From: Hydractinia echinata
Lineage: Eukaryota; Cnidaria; Hydrozoa; Anthoathecata; Hydractiniidae
Reading direction: 5' to 3'
Length of the DNA: 64,000 bases
Assembly: GCA_030067915.1 (NCBI GenBank)
Contig: JASGCC010000066.1
Coordinates: 434,001-498,000 of the forward strand
Part shown: positions 11,220 through 22,016 of the stretch, piece after piece
Position numbering within the stretch: the stretch's first letter is position 1
Layout of the letters: each line of letters starts with the position of its first letter
The notes under the pieces: model-generated
What the model was told of the DNA's origin: nothing
Database searches by the model: none
What the model saw: only the letters and a program-made list of their open reading frames with translations
Made by a program: the position numbers and the translations under genes

Positions 11220-14200
11220 TCAGTCCATTAGCACATATGTCGCATCTGTCGCCACGCCGCAATTGTTGTCTTTTTGCGACATCAACACATATCCGTCGTT
11301 ACCCCAATGTGTCGACCACGAGTTCTTTATCAACCAGTAAGCCTGTCCGTTTTGCACACCATAACCCACAGCCAATACAGCGTGATCCAGCCGATCAGGG
11401 GTATTTCCTGCAAGACGAATGTGTTACTTTAGATAATACCGAAGCTAACCAGGAAAATTGTAAGTACCGGCAGCAAAACATAATCCGTTCGATGTGTTTA
11501 GTGACAAAACAACGCGTAACTAATCTAAAATCTTCAAAAATTCTGTCAAGGTTATTTTCGCCGAAATTAATAAATTTTGCACATTTAGATCAGCTCACAG
11601 GTACGGTATGCATTTTTTTGCATGGTACCTCAAGAACACTTTCCAAAACACCACAAAAAGGCACACTGAGACTCACCACATTCTGGCTCGTAATAAACTC
11701 CATGTGAATAAAACACAAGTGACAAGTGAGCAGCGTCAATTCCAACAGCTACTGGACCTCGCTGCGCAATGGCAATCTTTAATGCATTTAAGTCGCCCGA
11801 TGTCACGTTTACGTAGCCGGTAATGTTAGCACCAACTTTGCCTTTGTGACAGAAGCCGTCCTAGAAAAAAAATAATGGCGTCGCAAAATTAAATAATCGG
11901 TAAACGGTCTTCTGACGTTGACGTAAAAGTTTGAAATTAAATACTAAGTAAATGATGGAAAGAAATATATCACAACTACTAGCTTCTAGATAATCGCGTT
12001 AGAAATACTGGTTCTGGAAGCAACTTGTAGCTTTTAAAAGGAAAAATGCTATCACAAGCACTCTTTTAAAAGCTAAAAGATGCTTACAATAGCACGATAC
12101 GGGCCGTAGCTTTCTTCAGTAAAAATGCCGCCGTGTTTCATCATGTATTCATAGGAGCGGAATTCCTCCCCACCATCGCAGCCGTTATTTCCGAATCCCC
12201 ATGAACAGTCCATCAAGTTTTGTTGAGAGAGGCGAATCAATCGTTTAGTCTGTAAAGAAAAAGCAGAACATAAGGAAACTGCCAGTAATAAAAGTAAGTC
12301 AAGTGTACAGGTTCGCAACTCACCTTCAAAAATAATGTCCCTTCAATCGTTCCTGTAGTTCCAAAACTCCAGCAAGAACCGCAAACGGCCTGATCCTTAA
12401 CTGGCGTCACAGCACCTAAAAGCGAAGTAATATTTTACTTAAGATACTGTTCAATTTTACTGAAAGGTTGAAAAAAAGCCAGTATGTCGTAACAATAATC
12501 AATTAAAGAACAAAATTTACCATATAATCTCCAATTGAGCTCAGTGGGAACATCATTTACTGTAAGCTTCGTAACAAACGGTTTTCCATTGTTTGATTTG
12601 CCTTTCATTCCAACAGTAGTTTTTCGACCTCTTAATTTGCGCAAGTCGCTTGGCGAGTGATCAGCCAAATGGTTCACTTTAAGTGTGAACGAAAGTTTAC
12701 GTCGATTCATGGAATTAATGTATCTAAACAAAAATATACTTTTAGACAACTAGGGAATGCTATTTTTATCAATATAATACTTGTGCAAGACAACCGTAAT
12801 TTTTCTATCACATAAACAGAAAACAAATATGTCAATTATGTAAATAATTCTTTTTGATTTTTGCTTTGTTTCCTCAAAAAATTATTTTTTAAGTCTACTT
12901 TTTTTAAAACATAGTTATCATATCAGCAGATGATCAGTTAAATAAAATTAGAGGTTAAAGACACGCTATCATTTCGGAAACCTAGAAACGAAAGTTAAGA
13001 CTGAGAGGGTACTATCATTTCGGAAACCTAGAAACGAAAGTTAAGATTGAGAGGGTACTGTACCCAGTCGTCTGTCATTCGGTGTTCACGACTTTAAAAA
13101 TCCCTAACTTTTCTACCGCAAAACGAATACATAGTATAAGGCACATTTAAATTACAGTTTGCATAACTTAGAGATCACAGCAAATTTCATTCCACACCAC
13201 GTCAGAGACTGGCCGTCCTACAGAGGTGTTTTCTAAGACGACCACTTGCCTAAGACGATTAAGTCCCCTAAGTGGGTGTCTTATACAGGTTGGACTGTAA
13301 CAGACACACATGCATGAATTACCCTTTGGCTATCATCGTTAATAGAAGCCTTATACACTTGTACAAGAAAGACATTTAACATTTTAAAACAGTTGCTACA
13401 TACCTAAGATTATGTTTAAATACATGTTTTTTATCGGGGTTAAATTCTTTTGAAAATTTCTCTGTAAAGTCCTTGAACATTGGATGTAAATGTGTATCGT
13501 CTATAGGATAAATAAACTCTTGCATAGGATTAGCTATAATTCTTGCTTCGTAACCTGGACCTGGGAAGCCAGTACATTCTTTTCCTATAAAAATAAAGAT
13601 GTGGAATAGCATAGTTGGAACATATCCCTGTCCTCGAATTTGGCTGAAATTTCTCACAAATGACACGAAAGTGGGGCGTTAATGTGGGTTTCCATACCCC
13701 TGCATTTTTCGTTCGAGCAGAAAAAGCTTGAGAGCTTTTTTCACAAGCATGCGCAATGAAGTAAAATGACCGCTGACTCGACGTAAAAACATGCTCTCAA
13801 GCTTCTCTGAAAGAGTTAAACTCATTAGACTTTTCAGCATGCATTTCTTCTCTTACTTTTCAGCCAATGAAATTCAAGGAAATGCAAACAATTGCACACT
13901 CTATTTTATTCAATAAAATATCAAGGAAAACAAAGAAATTGTTGTTTTTTCTAATATTTCTCTAAAATAAAATGGATTGTGCAATTGTTTACATTTCCTT
14001 GAATTTCATTGGTTAAAAATCTTGAGAGAAAAAATACGCACTGAATAAGTCGAATAAATTCAACTTTTTGAGAGGAGTCGAGTCAGCAGTCATTCTACTT
14101 CATTGCACGTGCTTGCGGTAACTGCTAGAGCGGAAAATGCAGTCCTATTAAAGATTGTGTCAGGAATGTATCAAGACTAATTTTTACTAATTTTACTAAT

Positions 14201-17200
14201 TTTAATACTACATTAAAATGTGCTAGATCAAAAAGGTTAAAGGAACCAAGATGATTGAATAAATACATGCTATTATTATCACACTGGTACCTGCCATTGG
14301 AGTATCGAATACATCATCTGGAAAATTCTCTGCGTACACTTTGTAGGTGAGCTTGTAATCGTCATAATGTGAGCCAAGTAATGAATCGTAGCCATACATT
14401 TCATAATATACTGGAACATACGTTTGTTTACTGATGTAGAGTGTATACGTGTTGTATTTTCCACCAGCATGATTTTTAGTTGCCAGACATCAACATCAGC
14501 AGCAACACCAATGTACTATAAATAGAATCACAGAGTAACTACAATAAGTAATTACTGAAGTTAATTATTAAAGTAATTACTGCATTAATGCCATATAAAC
14601 TAAAAAGCTAAGTTCTACACCATATTGGTGACATGTTATATAATCACATTCGTACCATATAACTAAGGGCAAAATTGGGAACAAGGGTTTTAAGCATCTT
14701 AGCATCATAAGCATGAAGTAAAGGACAAGAAAACATCCCTACGAAGTTTAAATATCCCTGTATATCTTTCTATAATGTCAAAAACACAATGCTGGGAAAG
14801 TTTTACAATGATGAGAAAACGGACATAGTTTTTTTCCAAAAGCATGTGCTTTTTACGTCTGAATGTCTATTCAATTACTTGAAATAAATGAAGCTGTAGC
14901 GCAACCCTTTTGAATAGACAGACAGAATACAGCTATTACTAAAGGGATATCTAAGGATCTTATAGGAACTGATAGGGTCTCAAAAATCTTAAAAAATTTA
15001 AAAGATTTAAACCAGGGTACTATAGTGTTTAAAAACAAACTTACAGAAAAGTTAGTCATGTCAGGAAGCATATGCTGTGGGCCAACAACTGCATTTGCAG
15101 TCCCATTGAGTTGAAAACATGTTATTTGATTTAGAACCTCCTCGTTTGACATGGGTGCAATCATGAAATGTTGGCCATATGATCCTTTATCACCTCTCTG
15201 GATTGTTTTTGTAGTACCTACATACACAAATAAATCTTAATAAAACATATCCACAAAAAATTCCATGACCCATTATTCTATAATTTCCAAACTGTGAGTT
15301 ACCAATACAATAACTATTTTTCCTTGTTTTAAAACTTCTTTTGTAATCTTTTACAGCATTAATTTGCTTTCTAAACTTTTCAAAAATTTACATTACATTT
15401 TTGAACTTAAGAAAGTAAAACAATAGAAAACACAGATGACAAAGGACTGGGACAATATGAAATGCTGACCTTGGATTTTCTGACCCTATTTTTGTTGTTG
15501 CCCAGCTTTTTACATTTAGGAATCGGTGTACGATGGAGCATACCAATTTAATTTTTTGTGCTATGACCATTTTAATCAAAATAAGATTTACAGGTAATTT
15601 CAATTCGTTTTAACATGAACGTAAATTTCACTTTTGTCTCAGCCATTGTTAAGAGTTATCAACTCTGAACAATTTTTGAATCAGGGAACATTAAACAGAA
15701 GCACTTTCCGTCTTGCTGAGCTGATGCAAAAGAATGGTTGTTATTGACAATATGCAAGACTTGAAGAGTTTCTGCTTTACATACCAACTCCTCTTCAGAC
15801 GAATACACATTTTTACTAAACAAGGACACTGAATGAAAAGAGCATATGTTTTTTTCAATAACTTCCAATATATATTACCCTGATTATATGATTTTTAAGA
15901 GAAAAACATCAGGATTTTTTATGATTTCATACCACTTGAGACACTTGAAGATTGTTAACATAATAAACTTAGAATGCTTTAAACCTTCACTACATGCTAT
16001 GTTGGAGTATATACAGATTTGGAAAGACTTGTATATTTACCACCACATGAAAAAGTTCATTATTTTTTACCTCAAAAAAAACCTAAGATAAATACAAGCA
16101 GTTTCAGCTAACCATTGTTAAAATAAATCTTTCTTTTGTTACAACGCTCTTATTGAGAATTGAAAAAAAGAAGTAAACTGTTATAAATTAGGAAGGCTCT
16201 GACCATGAAGTAAAAGTGAAATAATTTTTGTGTGAAATATTTTGAAAAGGAAAGTTAAAATTCTGGCAATAATATACTAAATCTTTATGCTGTGAGACTA
16301 ATTATTTCTTATGCCCATGGTCAAAGCCTTATTAAATTCACTCTGTTTACCTCCTTTTTTCAATACAATAACTTAAACTGTGAAGAGGTGTATTATCCAA
16401 ATAATATCTAAATAAGCTTTTTGAAATATTTTGTGCACATCACATCACAACACGACATGGTATATAAGGTACCTCTTCAACAAGAGTGCAAACTTGCCTT
16501 GCAATGCCCTTCGGGTGAGTTCTGTGTTTTATAAAAATTTAAAATTTTGCCCAAATAAGCTCGGATCCATTATAAAAATTATAAAAATGTATTTTTTGGT
16601 TGTAGTAAAGTGTCACTGGTGTATTTTGTCCAAAAAACACAGAGTTAATTTGGACATGGACATAGAAAATGCATGGACTAAGCATGCATTTTCTATTTAT
16701 TTAAAGCAGGACAAGCATTGTATCCCAAAAGTCTTGTACATAACTTTGACGAAAAACATAACGGCAGATAAACTATGATGGTATCACAAATGAACTTTGT
16801 CCACAAGGTTTGTTGGCATAAATTTTCAAAAAGGCTTCATTTGATACAATTTGATTGATAGATATCTTATATAATAATACAGAGACTGTGTCTGTCTGTA
16901 ACAGGCAAAGTGGATGTGTTCAATTTCCTTTGATGTTGCCGAAAAATGCATGTCTAATATGTTAAATTTTCTAACGTTATGGCACGACGTCAATAACACT
17001 ACTTTAACATCAATATCCTATGTTAAATTAATGAAGCCATTACAGTTCACCTAAAACTTTGAGGCCAAATAACTTGGAAACGAGGTGGTGACGTCAATGA
17101 TTTTTCACCGCGTAGGTAACTATGGACCACCTAGGACCAATTTGGGTAATTTTCCCAAACCTGGGTCCCCAAATCTGTTTCGAAATAGACGAGTTGATGA

Positions 17201-18052
17201 CGTCATCAAAAAAACCTTCAAAACCCTAATATCTCTGCAACCGTTTGTCAAAAGTACATGATCCTATACATTATCTTGATCAGCGTTTCAAGATCTATGC
17301 GATGAAGGCAACATGTATATAAATTTCTAAAAAAAAATTTGGGGTTTTGACAAGCCATTTCTGACGTCAACAACATTTTTAAGCCCTTATTTCTCATTAA
17401 CCGCTCATCAAAATCACATGATCATATACATTTTCTTGATCATCAGTTTAAGATCTACACAATGGAGGCAACGTGAAAACAAGTTTCTACTTTTTTTTGT
17501 GGATGGGTTGCTGATGTCATCAAAATTCAAATAACGCTTCTTTTCAATTTTATCCTGCCTCAGTGGATTTTTCCACGGGCTTTATCGACTAGTATAGTTT
17601 AATAAAGTTACACAATTCTACAATACTTCAAAGGTTGCCTTTTTTGTGGCCAAATCAAGGGAATTAAAAGCACTTTTTTGCATTCGAGAATAATTTGGGT
17701 GAGTTCGGGAGTTATCGGATGAAAAAGGCAAATTTTATTCAAAAAGTTTCCCACACTTACGCTTATATCTATAGCTACAGGCGTTTTTGGCAAGTTAGCA
17801 CCCTTGTTCAATTCCTTAGGCCTAGGTGCCATGGTGTAAATAATAAAGCTATTCAGTAGCAGTTGCCTTGGGTCTTATTTTTTTTAGTAGTAAACTTACC
17901 TGCCCTGCAAACTTAAACAAACCAACACTAAACACCACATCAACAGCTCAGGCAATGGACGATGTTATATTTTCTGCACAAACTTTATGGGGTCGTGTCA
18001 TAAGTCATTTGAGTTTGGGTATATAAAAAGAATCCCCTCACAAAATAGGGTT

Positions 18053-18090
<38 letters not shown>

Positions 18091-18730
18091 ACATTTATTC
18101 GGGTTCCATTATACAATGGTTCTTATCCCTATAATAACATAATAATACAACAATAAGAATAAAAAGTTTAGAACAAAAATGATACAAGAAACATGGAGAT
18201 CTAGGTTTCGATAAGAGTTGTAGATTTAGGTTTTATAAAGGTTGTTAATAGATTAAATAGAGGAAAGGCATAGGCTATAGTTGTATAACGGCGGAAGGTC
18301 TCCTTCGACTCTGAAAGACTTCGTATACTATATATATATATATAATATAAAACCCAAGCATAGGAAGGCTCGCTGTGGAGGCTCAGAGATTATCATATGG
18401 TTCGATATGTCTAAACGAGATTTGGAAATAAGAAAATCTTGGTAACTTGGTGGAGGTTGAAAAATGTGGAAACTCAGGACCCGCGCTTAGCTACATGTTA
18501 TACCACACTTAGAAAAGATAGCTAGCTATATACCAACCTGCGTATAAATCGACTCTACTTCTTTTGGAAACACCATCATACCATGCGTTGAAGGGCTCGT
18601 ACAGTTCTGCATATGGCAAACTTAGTATTCCTTCAACGTAGTATCTCTCCGGCCATTTCGGTGGAGTTCTATGAGTAATGTATCCAAAAATTGCAGGAGT
18701 AAATATTAGGATAATATAACTTGCCAACAT
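11220..18730 (-). CDS. Papain-family (C1A) cysteine protease, counting-factor-associated-protein-D type
   Basis: Predicted secreted or lysosomal cysteine endopeptidase. Exons (minus): 18730-18538, 15217-15045, 14515-14291, 13584-13404, 12723-12521, 12415-12324, 12249-12088, 11860-11677, 11407-11220 (TGA). About 533 aa once the frameshift at 14473-14477 is allowed for. Residues 1-20 form a signal peptide (MLASYIILIFTPAIF). Residues ~25-200 form the N-terminal domain typical of CFAD/digestive cysteine proteinase-1 proteins (PPKWPERYYVEG; NAWYDG; GYDSLLGSHYD). Residues ~215-285 are an I29-type inhibitor prodomain (FKHNLRYINSMN, KVNHLADHS). The catalytic domain has Gln334, Cys340 (CGSCW), His480 (DHAVLAVGYG) and Asn500 (KNSW). 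Start: the first ATG in frame, followed directly by the signal peptide. The catalytic set is complete. The only defect is the missing base in an A run in exon 3. Confidence 0.86.
12967..13058. repeat. Tandem duplication, two copies of 46 bp
   Basis: Two nearly identical units starting TATCATTTCGGAAACC at 12967 and 13013, differing at one base or so. Located in the intron between protease exons 13584-13404 and 12723-12521. Confidence 0.8.
13700..14142. mobile_element. Foldback (long inverted repeat) element in protease intron
   Basis: About 440 bp, imperfectly palindromic along its whole length. CTGCATTTTT at the left faces AAAATGCAG at the right. Inner pairs include CAATGAAGTAAAATGACCGC with its counterpart near 14090-14108, and AATGAAATTCAAGGAAATG with CATTTCCTTGAATTTCATT near 13994-14012. 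No ORF. Lies between protease exons 3 and 4. Confidence 0.65.
14473..14477 (-). other. Apparent 1-base deletion in homopolymer (frameshift in protease exon 3)
   Basis: On the minus strand exon 3 reads YIGVAADVDVWQLK in one frame up to a run of five A. The conserved continuation (HAGGKYNTYTLYIS...GYDSLLGSHYD) is in the next frame, and no AG acceptor exists that would skip the switch. One extra A would restore the frame, and the total of nine exons then divides exactly by three. Either a sequencing or assembly homopolymer error, or a genuine null allele. Confidence 0.75.
16662..16696. other. Perfect 14-bp hairpin with 7-base loop
   Basis: ATAGAAAATGCATG at 16662-16675 pairs perfectly with CATGCATTTTCTAT at 16683-16696. 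Intronic in the protease gene (first intron). Confidence 0.75.
16865..17592 (+). mobile_element. Helitron-like non-autonomous element
   Basis: Starts with TC (TCTTATATAATAATAC) after an A and ends in CTAG followed by T, as Helitrons inserted between A and T do. A hairpin GTGGATTTTTCCAC (17563-17576, 5-bp stem) sits 12 bases before the terminal CTAG, the usual Helitron 3' structure. The interior holds two related ~110-bp direct repeats (around 17240 and 17400), with CACATGATCATATACA in the second copy and ACATGATCCTATACA in the first. No Rep/helicase ORF. Lies in the first intron of the protease gene. A second copy of the 3' end is at ~37895-37925. Confidence 0.55.
18055..18140 (-). repeat. 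Retroposon 3' end with 35-base poly(A) tail
   Basis: Read on the minus strand, AACCCGAATAAATGTC is followed by 35 A (18089-18055). A polyadenylation-like AATAAA just before a long A tail marks the 3' end of a retroposed sequence. Its body upstream (18140-18360) has no recognisable ORF. Confidence 0.5.
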
Positions 18731-19019
18731 GCTGATCGATTCGAATAATGAAAGTGATGTAAACAGAACCACCTACCAATTTCGAATGATTTTGTCTCGT
18801 TTTATGTGCCACAAAAGAATGGCCTGGTCTTCTTGTAATCCTGTTGTGGTTGTATTGTCATTTAATATTTTTGTTTTAATGCGTGCAACCATACCTCGCC
18901 TCTCGTGCTTGGCACGTGATGCCTTGCTGAGTAGTTGGACTCTCCGATGGAGTTCGCGCCATCAAATTTGTTTTGGCGCATAATTTTAGCAGGCCTAAAC
19001 ACTAAAAGACACTGAAACA
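18731..19019. promoter_or_regulatory. 5' flank of the protease gene (no defined element)
   Basis: About 290 bp between the protease ATG and the transposon boundary. It must contain the protease 5' UTR or promoter unless the gene has a further upstream exon. I saw no convincing TATA box or initiator. Confidence 0.25.
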
Positions 19020-19125
19020 AAATATAAACGGCGTGGCTATAGAACCGGTACCGGCTCTTTAACTAAAGAACCGGTAAATTTTTAGCCGGCTCTTTAACTA
19101 AAGAACCGGTAAATTTTTAGGTCAC

Positions 19126-19410
19126 GTGATTCATCTAGACCACGATGCTACACGGCGTGCATTCCCTCACATGCGCGTTCTTTCCAAAATGGCTCTCATT
19201 GCGGAAGGTCAGTTGTACTCTTCGTTTGAAGAACTACAACAAAAAATTAGCTTGTATAAGCAGAGAAATTTTACTGAATTGTGGATAAGGGATTGTAGAA
19301 CCATAAAAGCAGCACAGGAAAGGGTTAAAAAGAATTAAATCCTGATTTGAAATATTACGAGTTAAAGTATGCATGTGTATGTTAACGAAGGATTGCGTTT
19401 TCATCGTGAG
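19126..19410 (+). pseudogene. Decayed ZSWIM-like / MULE transposase N-terminal fragment
   Basis: Frame from ATG 19189: the product begins MALIAEGQLYSSFEELQQ and runs through LYKQRNFTELWIRDCRTI to a stop at 19336. A +1 shift then gives NPDLKYYELKYAC. The pattern F-x-S/T-x-E-x2-K/Q...Y-K-x-E/R-N...R-D-C resembles the N-terminus of ZSWIM3-type proteins, which derive from MULE transposases. It starts 100-160 bp inside the left TIR, as a transposase gene would. At least one frameshift and the loss of everything downstream show it is dead. The assignment rests on pattern memory, not on a search. Confidence 0.45.
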
Positions 19411-19524
19411 TAATTTTTTATTTATGCTTTTTTGTGAGAAGATTCTCCTAAATTGTCAGCTCTTTTATTTTGTAATGTTTTCCATAGAACTATGCACACA
19501 GAATTTAATAATTAGTGTAGAGAC

Positions 19525-19752
19525 TTGATAGTTCCTGGGGCAAAGCCCAGAGGCAGACCGAGAAAGACTTGGCAGGAGGTTATAAGGACAGACTTGATAC
19601 AGAGGAAGTTGAGTTTAGATCTAACACAGTCTAGATCAGATTGGAAGAGGGTCATTAATATACCCCGTCCAACCCATGCTAGCATGGCCGCAATCGCAAA
19701 TATGTTTGGTTCGGGTCGCATGAACCTTTAAATCTAGGGGCGGGCGGGCGGT
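19525..19752 (+). pseudogene. LINE ORF2 C-terminal fragment and 3' tail
   Basis: Encodes GAKPRGRPRKTWQEVIRTDL followed by RSDWKRVI and RPTHA, the typical C-terminus of many non-LTR retrotransposon ORF2 proteins (RGRPRKTW). The nucleotide tail GCAATCGCAAATATGTTTGG then GGGCGGGCGGGCGG recurs inverted at ~20455-20510. Only the last ~70 codons remain. Confidence 0.55.
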
Positions 19753-20454
19753 ACAATGACCTTCAGGTTTTTCTCCAAAAACAGCGTAAATATAGGGTTT
19801 AACCCAACCCGACCCTAGGGCTCCCTATTTCTTAGTGGTAGCGAAGCAAACGAACTTGCTTTCAAATCCTCTGTGACTAAACAATACCAAAAGATGTCAA
19901 TGCTTCATTCTTTATAGCTAATAATTTTTTTCGTTTTAGATAACACAAGAAAAGATAATATGATATCTTAAAAAGAGAATACAATATAAAGAAAGATAAA
20001 TCATTGTTCTGAAAACAGCCACTGCACAGCGGTCAATTATTATGCTGTTTATTGCAAAAACAAAAGCAGAAACAATCTTTTGCAGGTACCATGCGGGAGC
20101 GGTGAACAAAAAAAATAAAAATATATTGTTTCGTTTTGAATTTATTTATTATTATCAGTCAATCAAAAGATTTATTATACAAGTGGTCTAGTAACAAAGT
20201 TGTCCATGCGCGCTTGTATTCTAGAAGTCATTGATGGAACGAACTCCGCTAACAGCGCTTCCAAATTGTTTGTAGGTGGTTGTGGTGGTGCGATCGGGCT
20301 TGAGTTGGTCATTCTAAAAACAGTAAAGAAATTGAAATGGGAATAGTTATCAGAGAATATTCAATTTGATGTTGCTCACAAAGGGGACAAGCAAATTTTA
20401 TTTTAATATTTCCACCCCTCCGCCCCTAAAATTATCGGGTTTTTTAGTTTCGAA

Positions 20455-20530
20455 GTTGGGGCGGGCGGGTGACCCGAACCAGGCATATTTGCGATTGCGG
20501 CCCATGGAAAACGGACGTTAAGCCGAGAAT
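20455..20530 (-). repeat. Inverted second copy of the LINE 3' tail
   Basis: On the minus strand it carries TTAACGTCCGTTTTCCATG, then GCCGCAATCGCAAATATG and CCCGCCCGCCCC, matching the tail at 19684-19752 in the opposite orientation. A (CAT)n run precedes it. Confidence 0.55.
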
Positions 20531-20623
20531 GATGATGATGATGAGGGCTGTTATTGCGCTAAATGTTTTTGAATAATTTTTTACAGTAATGCAATTCTCA
20601 CAGTTCGTTAGGAATTGTGTGAA

Positions 20624-20696
20624 ACTCCTGTGGTCTAAAGGTAAGATTCTTGTGGAGAATTTCATAAGAGATCCAGGTTCAAATCCTGGCAGGAGT
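20624..20696 (+). tRNA. tRNA-like sequence, possible His (GTG); probably pseudogene or SINE head
   Basis: 73 bases with a perfect 7-bp acceptor stem (ACTCCTG/CAGGAGT) and a perfect T arm (CCAGG/CCTGG with loop TTCAAAT). Box A is TGGTCTAAAGG and box B is GGTTCAAATCC. A 5-bp anticodon stem (GATTC/GAATT, one G-T pair) encloses loop TTGTGGA, which would present GTG. The variable region is unusually long (11 bases), the D arm is poor, and a His tRNA would not normally start this way. It also sits inside a transposon, so function is doubtful. Confidence 0.4.
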
Positions 20697-20775
20697 TAAT
20701 AGGGCCAAAGGTAATGCCTCTCTTTGGTCATGCTACTTTGTTTTTTGCAGATACAGTGTGCAAAAGCAATATTTG

Positions 20776-21050
20776 GAAATTGGCATGACAAGTGAATAAA
20801 TGTATACAGTTGAACTCATGTAATTCGACTCTTCAGGGGGTCTCACGATTTGGTCGAATTAAAGGAGTTTTGTTGTAAGGGTTTCATTCTGAAGGGACCG
20901 AAGAATTTGGTCGATTTACATGATTTGTCGATTTATGGGAGGTCGAATTACATGAGTTCAACTGTATTTAAGTTTTTATAATTCTAATTTTAGAATGTTC
21001 TCTTCCCATTGCATTTTTTGATCAAATATTACTCCAATATCCACTTTTAT
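20776..21050 (-). mobile_element. LINE fragment split by a MITE
   Basis: The flanks TTGGCATGACAAGTG (about 20780) and TTCTAATTTTAGAATG then CCCATTGCATTTTTTGATCA (20985-21030) match consecutive parts of the intact LINE RT region at ~26370-26520. Between them lies the TIR element 20805-20966, so the MITE inserted into or beside this LINE relic. Confidence 0.55.
20805..20966. mobile_element. Pogo/Tc1-like MITE, perfect 25-bp TIRs
   Basis: Starts TACAGTTGAACTCATG (20805-20829) and ends with the exact 25-bp reverse complement (20942-20966). TA boundaries and the CAGTTGA start are typical of Tigger/pogo-derived MITEs. 162 bp, non-coding. Confidence 0.8.
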
Positions 21051-21117
21051 TTCATAAGTTACTGATTACTTGTCTTCTTTAAAATAAAACTTTTAACCAG
21101 CACTCTAATTATCTCTG

Positions 21118-21785
21118 AAAAAACCCGGTGCTTTAAGTCTATTGAATCGCACGAAAAAACCCGGCACTCTAAGTCTACTGTCTCTTACGAAAAAAACCGG
21201 CACTCTAATATTTCTACAAAAAAAACGGCACTCTAAGGTAACCCTTGTCTCCTACAAAAAAACCGGCACTCTAAGTCCACTGTCTCTTACGAAAAAACCG
21301 GCACTCTAAGTCTACTGTCTCTTACGAAAAAAACCGGCACTCTAAGTCTAATGAGTATCTTCAAAAAAACCGGCACTCTAACTTTACGAAAAAAACCGGT
21401 TCTCTAAGTATCACTGCAAAAAAACCCGGCACTCTAAGGTAACCCTTGTCTCCTACAAAAAAACCGGCACTCTAAGGTAACATTGTCTCCTACAAAAAAA
21501 CCGGCACTCTAAGTCTAATGAGTATCTTCAAAAAAAACGGCACTCTAACTTTACGAAAAAAACCGGTTCTCTAAGTATCACTGCAATAAAACCGGCACTC
21601 TAAGTCTAATGAGTATCTTCAAAAAAACCGGCACTCTAACTTTACGAAAAAACCCGGTTCTCTAAGTATCACTGCAATAAAACCGGCACTCTAACTTTTA
21701 CGAAAAAAACCGGTTCTCTAAGTATCACTGCAAAAAAAACCGGCACTCTAATTTTTACGAAAAAAACCGGCACTTTAAGCTTCAG
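21118..21785. repeat. Subterminal tandem array, ~21 units of 26-38 bp
   Basis: Repeated core AAAAAACCGGCACTCTAAG (variants ACCGGTTCTCTAAG), separated by a few recurring spacers (CTACTGTCTCTTACG, CTAATGAGTATCTTC, TATCACTGC), always in the same orientation. The spacers recur in higher-order blocks. The core is a variant of the motif ACCGG-Y-W-CTTTAA found in both TIRs of the enclosing MULE, so the array looks like amplified terminal-motif sites. Confidence 0.85.
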
Positions 21786-22016
21786 AACGTTTTCAGCTTA
21801 AAGCACCGGTAGCTCTTATACGCCATTCATGTTGATTATTTGGCAAAAAAACTGCATTGTTGAGATCCAGAAGGTGTAATACTTCATTCAGTTACAAATA
21901 TCATGTCAATTTCTTAAATATCGTTGCGCACATGCCATTTTTAAATTTACCGGTTCTTTAAGCGATTTTGAGCTTAAAGAACCGGTACCGGTGCACTAGC
22001 CACGTTCAAATATAAA

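Larger units (their letters stand above)
19029..22007. mobile_element. Mutator-like (MULE) DNA transposon with 9-bp target duplication
   Basis: A 9-base direct repeat, AAATATAAA, sits at 19020-19028 and 22008-22016, immediately outside imperfect TIRs. The left end is CGGCGTGGCTATAG then ACCGGTACCGG; the right end, reverse-complemented, is GAACGTGGCTAGTGC then ACCGGTACCGG. A 9-bp duplication is characteristic of MULEs. Inside the left end is a decayed ORF resembling ZSWIM3-like MULE-derived proteins. The right third is a ~21-unit array of the motif CCGG-C/T-A/T-CTCTAA. The interior has been hit by other elements: a LINE fragment (19525-19752), an inverted tail copy (~20450-20530), a tRNA-like unit (20624-20696) and a LINE piece split by a pogo-like MITE. 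Confidence 0.68.

Noticed and set aside
11192..11823. Long plus-strand open frames (171 and 71 codons) at 11.2-11.8 kb
   Set aside because: They are antisense to the last two exons of the minus-strand protease, which has catalytic His and Asn motifs and proper splice sites.
16431..16778. 115-codon plus-strand frame in the protease intron
   Set aside because: No recognisable motif, starts upstream of a hairpin, composition like the surrounding AT-rich intron.
21118..21785. Regularly spaced repeats resembling a CRISPR array
   Set aside because: Unit length varies, the spacers themselves recur, the genome is eukaryotic, and the core equals the motif in the surrounding transposon ends.
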